From Astragalus membranaceus (Eukaryota; Streptophyta; Magnoliopsida; Fabales; Fabaceae), in the NCBI GenBank assembly GCA_039519185.1, contig CM076850.1, positions 87,278,270-87,342,269 of the forward strand: a stretch of DNA of 64,000 nucleotides, read 5' to 3'. A program made the position numbers and the translations under genes. Each line of letters opens with the position of its first letter. The stretch's first letter is position 1. The notes beneath the pieces were generated by a model, which saw only the letters and a program-made list of their open reading frames with translations, made no database searches and was not told where the DNA came from. Shown here in pieces: positions 45,854-55,105 of this stretch.

Positions 45854-46167
45854 GGCTAAAGTGCTACCGGGGTCCCTTATCTTTATTTAAAGTAACTAAT
45901 TAGTCCTTTATGGTTTTTTTGTCCCAAATAAGTCCTTTATCTTTCAAATTTTTGACACATAAATCCTTTTCCGTTAACAGTGCTGATTTATGTGTAAAAA
46001 AAGGATTTATGTGTTAAAAATTTGAAACATAAAGGACTGATTTGGGACAGAAAAGGATTTATGTGTCAAAAATTTAAAACATAAAGGACTGATTTGGGAC
46101 AAAAAAAAGATAAAGGACCAAATCGTTACTTTAAATAAAGATAAGGGACCCCGGGAGCACTTTAGCC
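45854..46167. mobile_element. MULE-type MITE (314 bp) with 9-bp TSD
   Basis: Left end GGCTAAAGTGCTACCGGGGT and right end GGACCCCGGGAGCACTTTAGCC form long inverted arms that continue inward through ATCTTTATTTAAAGTAAC and its complement. Flanks are TTTATTTTT at 45845-45853 and 46168-46176. A nine-base duplication fits Mutator-like elements. Confidence 0.8.
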
Positions 46168-46353
46168 TTTATTTTTAGTACTAAGATTTTTGGCTGTATG
46201 AAATCATTGATATGTTTGGTTTTCAAGAGAAAGCATTCTGTTACTATTGAAATCTTAGTCTAGTTAAACGTGTTTTTAATTTTGGCAAAGTTATTAGTTG
46301 GATAATTCTGTTTCATTTGATGAAACTATAATTGATATATAATACATCTAAAT

Positions 46354-49300
46354 AGATGCTGGATGCAAAGCAATCGTATGAGTGATGAGTATGCGAAAGA
46401 AGTTGAAGAGTTTCTAAATTTTGCTCAAGCAAAGCTTCCCAAAACTGTTGTCAATTTTTCTTGTCCTTGTGTTATTTGTGTTAATCAGACCCCACAATCA
46501 CTTTCCGTAATAAAGGACCATCTCATGGGATCTGCATGGGTTATACCACATGGATATGGCATGGTGAATCAAGAGACATCCCAAGTGTGTCCAGAAGAGA
46601 GAAAGTCGATGAAGATATGAATGACCGAATGGAGGATATGATCCGTGACATCGGTCCTGAATCTTTTAAGCGGGTGCATGTGTATGATACTCTATGCAAA
46701 GGCAAAGAAGAGCCTCTGTATTTGGGATGCAAAAAATACACACGGTTGTCTGCAACGATAAGATTGATCAATCTGAAGGCAATAAATGGGTGAACCGATA
46801 AGGGCTTCACTGAATTACTTGAGTTTTTTAAAGACATGCTTCCCGAAGGTAACACATTGCCGAATCGTACCTATGATGCGAAGAAGATATTGTGTTCGAT
46901 GGGTGTGGGGTATAAGAAAATACATGCATGCCCCAATGATTGCATATTGTATCGAAATGATTTTGAGAAGTTGCACAAGTGTCCCACGTGCAATCTTTCG
47001 CGCTACAAAGAGAAGACTGGTGAATCTAGTAGCGATGATGATGATGATGTTACAAAAGGTTCTCCCGCAAAGGTTTTGTGGTATCTTCCAATAATACCTA
47101 GATTCCAACGCTTATTTGCTAATGCGAAAGATGCAAAGAACATTAGATGGCATGCAGATGAGAGGAAATGTGACGGACAGCTTCGCCATCCAGCCAATTC
47201 TTTGTAGTGGAAGAAAGATGATCGTTTGTTTCTGGATTTTGGCGTCGAGCCAAGAAATCTTAGACTCGCGCTTGCTTCAGATGGGATGAATCCATATGGT
47301 AACTTAAGTACAAATCATAGTTCGTGGCCCGTTCTGATTGTAATTTACAACCTTTCTCCTTGGTTGTGCATGAAACGCAAGTATGTTATGTTATCTATGA
47401 TGATTTCTGGCCCAAGAAAACCAGGTAATGACATAGATGTTTATCTTAGCCCGTTGGTTGAAGACTTGAGAAAAATGTGGGATCAAGGTGTGGATGTGTT
47501 TGACGGGTATTCTAATGAAACATTTAAGCAGCGAGCGATGCTATTTTGCACGATCAATGACTTCCCAACATATGGGAACTTGTCTGGGTATAGTGTTAAA
47601 GGACATAAAGGTTGTCCTATTTGTGCAGAAGGCACGTACCACCATCAACTAAAACATGGAAGAAAAACTGTTTACCTTGGGCATCGTAAATTTCTAAGAC
47701 GTAATCACCCATATCGTAGGTTGAAAAAAGCTTTTAACGGGTGCCAGGAAAATGACATTGCTTCAAATGCCTTGACCGGAGAAGAAGTCTATCAAGTGGT
47801 TAAGGACATCATTGTTGTATTCGGAAAAAAACAGAAGCAGTTAAATGAGAATACCAATTGCAAGTGGAAGAAGAGGTCTGTATTCATTGATCTTCCATAT
47901 TGGTCTTGTCTTGATGTAAGACATTGTCTTGATGTCATGCACGTCGAGAAAAATGTCTGTGATAGTGTCATCGGGACGCTTCTTAACATTAAAAGAAAGA
48001 CAAAGGATTTGCATAAAATCTCGTTTGGATTTGCTTGAGATGGGCATAAGAGAACAGTTACATCCAGTGGCAAGAGGTAAAGGCACATATTTGCCTCCAG
48101 TATGTCATATACCTTGTCAAAAAAAGAGAAAATAAGCTTTTGCGAGTGCATAAGGGGAATCAAAGTGCCACAGGGTTACTCTTCAAATGTAAAGAGTCTT
48201 GTCTCAATGAAAGATCTCAAATTAGTTGGCTTGAAGTCTCATGACTGCCACGTGTTGATGCAACAACTACTACCTGTTGCTATACGCGGCATCCTGCCAA
48301 AAGATGTCCGACATACCATAACTAGGTTGTGCTTATTCTTCAATACTATATGTGGTAAAGTCATTGACCCTCAAAAATTGGACGAGTTGGAAAATGAGGC
48401 ATCTATTATCTTGTGTCAGTTGGAGATGTTTTTTCCGCCCTCATTCTTTGATATCATGGTTCACTTAATTGTTCATCTAGTAAGGGAGATTAGATTATGT
48501 GGTCCCGTTTATTTAAGGTGGATGTACCCAATCGAGCGATACATGAAGATCTTGAAAGGATATGTGAAGAACCAATATCGTCCTGAAGCATCCATTGTCG
48601 AAAGACACGTTACAGAAGAAGCTATTGAGTTTTGTTCAGACTACTTGTCAGAAGTAAAACCGTAGGGCTACCAAAGTCTCGATATGCATGGAGATGTCAG
48701 AGTAAGGGTAGAGGTATAAACATTAAGAGCATGGGTCGAGAGGAAGTGCTTCAAGCACATTTTTATATTTTGAATAACACAGATGAAGTACTACCTTACT
48801 TGTCTTCTCATCAAAAGCTAGTAAAGGCCAAAAACCCTCGAAGGGATGAATTATGGTTATTGAAAGAGCATAACAAGACATTCATCGGATGGTTTAAATC
48901 AGAGATTAATAAAGATGCAAGTGCCTCTAATACTTTGAGATGGCTAGCAACTTACCCTAACTTTGATGTCTTTTGTTGGAACGGGTACAACATAAATTAT
49001 TTTTCCTTTTCCACAAAGTCGCAAAATGACAAGAGTAATGTGCAAAATAGTGGTGTTATGGTCATGGCTTCTTCAATGCACTTTTCTAGTTCAAAAGATA
49101 AAAACCCCGTACTCGCATCCGTTGCTTACTTTGGTGTTATCGAAGAGATTTGGGAGCTTGATTACTGTAAATTTAAGGTGCCCATTTTTAAATGTAATTG
49201 GGTAAACAACAATGGTGGTGTACGTACCGATGAAATGGGATTTACACTAGTGGACCTTGACAAGGTAGGTCATAAGAATGATCCTTTCATCATGGCTGAC

Positions 49301-49537
49301 CATGCAAAACAAGTGTTCTATATCAAAGATCCTTCTAACAAAAAGTGGTCGGTGGTCCTACAAGGAAAAATAGGTAGTGATGAAATTGAAGATTCAACTC
49401 TTGCAATTTCTGAGACACCTTCTTTCTTAACACAAGTGCCTGCTTTAATGGATGATAATGAAGTTGATGATGTACATGCCACTCGCAATGATCATAATGA
49501 AGGGATTTTATGCGAAAGAGTTCTAATTAACCCATGA
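46354..49537 (+). pseudogene. TNP2-type CACTA transposase, degenerate
   Basis: Domain order is complete. The transposase-associated domain (WMQSNRMSDEY; FSCPCVICVN; after a shift, YTTWIWHGE) runs 46354-46580. The tnp2 catalytic region (PLYLGCKKYTRLSA; HACPNDCILY; RWHADERKCDGQLRHPA; LASDGMNPYGNL; GHKGCPICAEGT; LDVMHVEKNVCDSVIGTLLN) runs to about 48010. DUF4218 (ISFCECIRGIKVPQGY; GPVYLRWMYPIERYMK) and DUF4216 follow, ending at 49537. Damage: a frame change near 46540, TGA for Trp at 46791-46793, TAG at 47205-47207, a frame change near 48015, one in an A-run near 48120 and one near 48660. The enzyme would bind subterminal repeats and cut the CACTA ends in the nucleus. This copy cannot make a full protein. 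Confidence 0.88.
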
Positions 49538-49730
49538 ATGAGTATGAGTACATATATTTGGTTATTTAATTTATATTTGGTTATCTGATTCATATTTATT
49601 CATGGTTATATGATTTATATTTATATTTGGTTATCTAATTTATATTTATACTTGCTTACCTAATTCATATTTATATTTGGTTATTTATATTTGTGTTTTT
49701 TCCTTTGTTCAACAGATATCATGGGTGACT

Positions 49731-49782
49731 CCAACACCGACCTTCCCAAAAAGAAGATGACTAGGCGTCCGACATCATTAAA
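49731..49782 (+). pseudogene. First coding segment of the second CACTA gene, split by CACTA element 3
   Basis: Follows an acceptor-like TTCAACAG and reads MGDSNTDLPKKKMTRRPTSL before the nested insertion. If the nested element and one AAA target copy are skipped, the frame continues directly at 55106 into KWFLARRPIG and GQRYRMEFDSDGEPIG. That is the expected start of the Ptta/En-Spm plant transposase domain. Confidence 0.72.
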
Positions 49783-50148
49783 CACTAGTGGAAAAAATGC
49801 CTTTTATAACTGTCATTTATATCGGTTAAAAATGACCTGATATTAAAAGTGACGCGGTGGCAGTTTTGTAATTAAAATTACAATTTTTATATCGGTTGCC
49901 ACGTGAACCGATATAGAAAGTGCAAAAACCATCTTTCATATCGGTTCCCTTGCATAACCGTTATAGAAAGTCCAAAAATTTATCCTTCCATAACGGGTCA
50001 CAAAACCACCCGTTATAGAAACCAAAAAAGTTACCCTTTTCTACCATCTCTATTCGATCCCTCTCACTCTCATTCACCGTTCTCACTTCTCACTCTCCCT
50101 CTCTTCCATCGTTCATCACGGTTCTCACTCTCATTCACCATTGATTCT

Positions 50149-50541
50149 GTCTTCACCATTGCATCACCGTGGTTCTCACTCTCATCGTTCATCATCGTTC
50201 ATCACCGTTCATCACCGTGGCTCGTCAAGCGCTGTTACAAACTCGATTGCAAAGGTGAAACCCTAATCCTAAATCTCCATCTTCCTTTTCTTCGATTCAT
50301 CTTTGATTTCCTCTTTTTTGACTTGATTCGAATTTCTGTAACGTGGATCCTAAACCCGCTTAAGAAGAAGTTGTCTTCACCATTGCATCACCGTGGTTCT
50401 CACTCTCATCGTTCATCATCGTTCATCATCGTTCATCACCGTGGCTCGTCAAGCGCTGTTACAAACTCGATTGCAAAGGTGAAACCCTAATCCTTAATCT
50501 CCATCTTCCTTTTCTTCGATTCATCTTTGATTTCCTCTTTT
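50149..50541. repeat. Direct duplication of a 5'-leader-like segment
   Basis: 50149-50317 recurs at 50373-50541 (offset 224) with few differences, including CTCGTCAAGCGCTGTTACAA and GCAAAGGTGAAACCCTAATC. It lies at the 5' side of the captured gene pieces and looks like an untranslated leader followed by a donor site. Confidence 0.82.
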
Positions 50542-50649
50542 CGATTCTGGTATTAAATTCGTGTGTGTGTGTGTGTTTCCTTCTTGTGATGGCTTCGTTC
50601 TTCACTGTCAATATTTGCAGAGAATAGCTTCTTCAAAGAATAGCTTCTT

Positions 50650-50860
50650 CAGAGATGGAGGTCTTGATGTGATTCAAACCTATGTATTTTGGAATGGACA
50701 CGAGCCTTCACCTGGAAATGTAATCATATATTTGTTTTAAAATTTCCATATATATACTATAATGTTTTTTTATCACTCACTCATGTTTTATATAATGTTG
50801 GAAATTTTCTCAGTATTACTTCGAAGATAGGTTTGATTTGGCTAAGTTTGTGAAACTGGC
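50650..50860 (+). pseudogene. Captured beta-galactosidase exons, N-terminal part
   Basis: Exon 50650-50719 reads GGLDVIQTYVFWNGHEPSPG and ends at a GT donor. After an intron, 50814-50860 reads YYFEDRFDLAKFVKL. These are diagnostic of plant GH35 beta-galactosidase near the start of the TIM barrel. The following exon with the catalytic acid (NE motif) is absent. Confidence 0.85.
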
Positions 50861-50899
50861 AATCCATATATTGCTTTTTTGATCCCTCTTTGCTACTAT

Positions 50900-51180
50900 T
50901 GATTTGAGTGGTTTAGAACATATTTATACATGCAGTGAACGAGAAGGAGGCCAATGCATTAGGAAATCAGACTCTGGAAACAAAACAGACTGGCAAACTA
51001 TCATTGTAATATTTCTTATATATTTTTTTAAGCTCTATAAAATACATGATCTTAGATTACTGTCTTTATTGTTAGCTGACATGTGACAATGAATGTTGGC
51101 AGAGTTTTGTAATTGGAATACTAGCAATTGTTATAGCAACATTTACTACAGGCATAGATTCCAAATGTTTTCAGGTTAGT
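50900..51180 (+). pseudogene. Unidentified captured exon-like segment
   Basis: 51105-51174, bounded by AG and GT, reads a hydrophobic FVIGILAIVIATFTTG segment, possibly a membrane helix of an unknown gene. The stretch before it (about 50937-51005) is Glu/Gly/Ser-rich. Source not recognised. Confidence 0.35.
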
Positions 51181-51319
51181 TATTAAAGGAGTAAGTTAAT
51201 AACATGTTCATATGCATTTAGTACTATTATTATTTAGTTTGATACAATTCATATGCATCATGTGTAATATTTCGGTTTCTGATATTTGGGTTTTGATCTT
51301 TTATCGTTTTTGCAACATC

Positions 51320-52101
51320 AGAGAATGTAGTTAAAGTCACTAAACCAAAAGGCATAGCAGGTTGTATGCAAATTCAGAAGGTATGCCAATTGCCAATTGC
51401 CAAATTCCTATAATTGCATGTTTTTTTACCAACCATGTTGAGCACTTATACTCTCATATGCCTACTATCAGGATTCTGCTGCTACTGATGCTGATGCTAT
51501 TCTTTCTCTTCAAGAGTTTCAAGGACTAGATGCATATAACTTCAAACCATCTTGTGAAAAAACACGAGGTACATGTTTTTGGGCCTTAGTAGTTAAATGT
51601 CTTCTGAATCTTTCAATTCCATTGTGACGATAGAGCTTAAGTTTGTATTTGCTTCCGACAGCCTTGGAAACTGAGGAACCTCCTCTGCCTGATGATGATG
51701 ATTTTCTTCCTTATCGAGAACTCCTAGGTGCATATAACTTCATACCATCTGGTGAAAAAACAGGAGGTACATGTTTTTGGGCTGTAGTAGTTAAACGTGT
51801 TCTGAATCTTTCAGTTCCTTTGTGATGATAGTGCTAAAGTTTGTATTTGCTTCCCACAACCTTGGAAACTGAGGAACCTCCTCTGCCTGCTGGGAAGAAA
51901 CAGAATAACAGAAAAGGCGGTGCAAAGAAGACTACCGTAGTGTTGGATACTGATAGTGAAAATGAAGTCGGTGATGTTGACGATGATGATGGCTTCGAAT
52001 TGGTGCAGCAGCCTGCCCCAGAAGCTTTGAAAAAGAAGGGAGGGAGAAACTTAGGTACCAAACGAACATTTGGTCAAATGTTATTAACTGACATGTTGTA
52101 G
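51320..52101 (+). pseudogene. Captured exons resembling the topoisomerase II C-terminal tail
   Basis: Exon-like pieces: 51472-51569 (LQEFQGLDAYNFKPSCEKT), 51662-51767 (LLGAYNFIPSGEKTGG) and 51862-52101 (ETEEPPLPAGKK, then TTVVLDTDSENEVGDVDDDD and EALKKKGGR). The Leu-rich AYNF..S.EK phrase, the acidic DSENEV..DDDD run and KKKGGR resemble the disordered tail of plant DNA topoisomerase II. The AYNF exon with its GT donor and the following GCCTTGGAAACTGAGGAACC segment are duplicated in tandem. The assignment is tentative because low-complexity tails are weak evidence. Confidence 0.45.
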
Positions 52102-52317
52102 CCAGCTGAAGGTACAGGGACATCATCACCATAGCAACATTTACTATAGCAACATTTACTATATGGATTCTTTTATTTTAAGAAAAAGAAAATTTTGAGA
52201 AACTGGCAAGATCTAGTTTCAGTTCAATCTTGTGTTTGTTTTCTTTGGCAAATTGATTATTTTCCTTTGCATCTTTCTGTATCACTGATCTGATTGGCTG
52301 ACTATGTTATTGTGTAG

Positions 52318-53888
52318 ATTGATACCTGCAATGGATTCTACTGTGAAAACTTCACTCCCAACAAGAACTACAAACCTAAACTGTGGACTGAGAATTGGAC
52401 TGGCTGGTAAGTCATATACACAATGCTAACTTTAAGGCTGAAAATGTTTTATTTTGGGGTCCTATATTTATGTTTTTTACTGTGTTTCTTGGTTTGTAGG
52501 TACACTGATTTTGGTAGTGCTATCCCACTTAGACCAGCAGAAGATATAGCATTCTCAGTTTCCAGATTCATACAGAATCGTGGCTCATTTGTTAACTACT
52601 ATATGGTATGTTTAATGTTGATACACTCTGCATATATATGATTTATCCATTGCGAATAAGTATATGGGGGTGTTGTCAAATAGCGGTGTTATAGTCTGTG
52701 ATTGACGATATGCTCATTAGTACTGTCATTTAGCGGCTATTAAGCAAACCGCTATTTTCTGCAATCCACGATTGACAACCCTGCTTCTTAGTTCTTGTCT
52801 TGTGTATTATACAAATTACAAATTCATGTTCTAGAAACTTCGATTTGAGTCTGATATCTCATATTTGAGTGCAATACCATGGAGGAACTAATTTTGGTCG
52901 TACTTCTAGTGGACTCTTCATTGCCACAAGCTATGACTATGATGCTCCCATCGACGAATTCGGTATGCAGTAGCAGTAGTAATGTTTAAATTGTTTACAT
53001 GCTTTGAATGAAGATAATTATACATATTTTAAGCATTTCAAAACATAAGGAAAAATAGGATAGTTCTTTAGGCATCACATGGCTAAAGCTAGATAAATTT
53101 TCACATTAGCCTAAAGTTTCTTTAGATTATTTGTGGTATCTGACAGTAAGAATCTTTCAACTTTTCTAACCTATTGAAAACCTTAAATAATTGAAATGTT
53201 ACTCTCTTGAATGTTGATAGTTACTAATTCTACTCTCTCTTCATCTAATCATCCTTTTTCAGTGTCAACATTAGTCCTAATGAAGGTTTTATAATGGCCA
53301 GTCTCCTGTTCTTACAGTAATGTCAGCAGGCCATGTTCTCCATGTTTTTGTTAATGGTCAATTTTCAGGCGAGCTTGCCATTTTTGCTTAGCAGTTTTTT
53401 CAATGTTGGTGCTTCAGAGATGTCATGAGTGGTTCAGATTATTCTATATCCTACGATCACTTTGACTGATATACTGGTGATGGAATTAGTTGATTCCTCA
53501 TCCTAAAAGCCACAGTTTTTTAATCATATCCAATGTAACATATTCATCTCATTTATGAATGCAGGAACTGTGTATGGGGGATTGGGGAATCCTAAATTAA
53601 CATTTAGTGACAATGTGAAGTTGAAGGTTGGCAATAACAAGATTTCTTTACTTAGTGTTTCCGTTGGCCTCGCGGTTAGTACTCTCTTTTCTGATGTCTT
53701 TGTTTATATGTCACATTTTTAGTTTGCTCGTAACTATATATCATTTATATATTTTTCTGTTTTCAATTAATAACAGAATGTTGGCACCCACTTCGAGACA
53801 TGGAATGTTGGGGTGTTAGGCCCAGTAACACGGAAGGGTCTAAATGAGGGGACAAGAGACTTGTCTAAGCAGAAATGGTCTTACAAGG
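52318..53888 (+). pseudogene. Captured beta-galactosidase exons, central and C-terminal parts
   Basis: Exons: about 52318-52410 (IDTCNGFYCENFTPNKNY; LWTENWTGW), 52500-52605 (YTDFGSAIPLRPAEDIAFSV), 52876-52962 (YHGGTNFGRTSSG; SYDYDAPIDEF), 53315-53369 (GHVLHVFVNGQFSG), 53566-53674 (GTVYGGLGNPKLTFSDNVKL) and 53777-53888 (NVGTHFETWNVGVLGPV; LSKQKWSYK). Most still have AG and GT borders. The WTENWTGW and YHGGTNFGRTSGG-like motifs identify plant BGAL. The order is that of the gene but several exons are missing, so this is a deletion derivative, not a usable enzyme. Confidence 0.88.
52667..52781. mobile_element. Small MITE in a captured BGAL intron
   Basis: Starts GGGGTGTTGTCAAATAGCGG and ends with CCGCTATTTTC..ATTGACAACC in inverted orientation, about 115 bp. 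A similar end occurs at 19387. The target duplication is not clear. Confidence 0.5.
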
Positions 53889-54370
53889 TTTGTTATCTAG
53901 TATACTTCATTACTAATTAGTAGCAACATTGAAAGGCTTAATGAAAATAATGGGTGTATATTTTATAACCTAAAAAAAATCAGCAAACAACTTGATAAAA
54001 CTGAAATGAAAACTGAAAAGTGAGATATTAAGAGCATGTTTGAAATCCCTTTTTAGGCATTAATCAGAAAGAAGTGTGATTTTGTTGTTGTTGTTGTTGT
54101 CGGTTCTGCCTTTGATTCCTCCTTCTGTGTTGCTCTTGATATTGATTTTGAGAATAACACTAACCCCAAAAATCTCATATCTGTTTTGGTTAATCTGATA
54201 ATATGGTGAGCTGTAGTATCTGGCACCTCCAGAGAGATGGTTTGATCATTGATGGTGTTGTTGGGGAGGGATTGAAACTTCTATTTCCTTTTCATTTTTT
54301 TTGATCTTCAGCTCAGATACTTATCTTATATTAAGATACTCAAATACTAACTTTAATTTTTTTTAATACA

Positions 54371-54483
54371 GATGAAAGGCTTAATGACATTGTTGGAAGT
54401 GCATATTATGTTGCTCCTGAAGTTCTCTATAGATCTTACACCACAGAGGCTGATGTGTGGAGTATAGGTGTGATAGCATATTA
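54371..54483 (+). pseudogene. Captured CDPK-related kinase exon
   Basis: After an acceptor AG the sequence reads RLNDIVGSAYYVAPEVLYRS followed by YTTEADVWSIGVIAY. This is kinase subdomains VIII-IX with the GSAYYVAPEVL form typical of CDPK-related kinases (CRK). One exon only. Confidence 0.82.
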
Positions 54484-54724
54484 CTGACTTTCTTTCCTCT
54501 GTAATAACACCTTGTTCTGTTACTTAGATTCCCCTCTGTAATTACTTCTGTCATAGTAATTGTTTGTTACTATTCATAAGTATATGGCTAATGACTGTCA
54601 TGTTTTTTCTTAGATGAATCGATTAATCCACATAAGTATATCCTAAGTTTTCTCCTTGGATGAATCGATTAATCCAAACAAAGCTACAAAGCTATAAAGT
54701 CTTCCCTACAGGAAGACAACCTCA

Positions 54725-55085
54725 CTTTTTTTTTTTAAAAAAAAGAGACTTTTCATATCGGTTCCCAAAGAAAACCGATATGAAAAGTCTCTTTTTTTTA
54801 AAAAAAAAGACTTTTCATATCGGTTCCCAAAGAAAACCGATATGAAAAGTCTGTTTTTTTTAAAAAAAAAGACTTTTCATATCGGTTTTCTATGGGAACC
54901 GATATGAAAAGTCTATTTTTTTTTAAAAAAAAAAGACTTTTCATATCGGTTCTAGGGGCGACCGATATAAAAACAACTTTTCATAACGGTTCAGGAACCG
55001 ATATGAAATGTCCCTACTTTCTATATCTCCTTTTTCGGCATCGGTTCGGGAACCGATATGAAATGTCAATTTTAACCGATATAAA
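54725..55085. repeat. Hairpin-forming subterminal repeats of CACTA element 3
   Basis: About five units of roughly 60 bp, each made of GACTTTTCATATCGGTT, a short loop and AACCGATATGAAAAGTC, separated by T-run/A-run blocks. Each unit can fold on itself. The repeated frames produce ORFs without meaning. Confidence 0.85.
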
Positions 55086-55105
55086 AAGCCTTTTTTCCAT
55101 TAGTG

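Larger units (their letters stand above)
49783..55105 (+). mobile_element. CACTA element 3 (5323 bp), a gene-capturing Pack-CACTA, TSD AAA
   Basis: Starts CACTAGTGGAAAAAATGCC and ends GGCTTTTTTCCATTAGTG, flanked by AAA at 49780-49782 and 55106-55108. Subterminal ATATCGGTT..AACCGATAT units occur on both sides (49830-50000 and 54745-55085). It has no transposase. The interior carries exon-intron pieces of at least three host genes, all in the same orientation: a family-35 beta-galactosidase, a CDPK-related kinase and a probable topoisomerase II tail. Its ends differ from those of the host CACTA element, so it is a separate family. Confidence 0.85.

Noticed and set aside
50650..53888. A functional beta-galactosidase gene
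   Set aside because: Exons carrying the catalytic acid and much of the barrel are missing, foreign exons interrupt the order, and the whole lies between CACTA ends.
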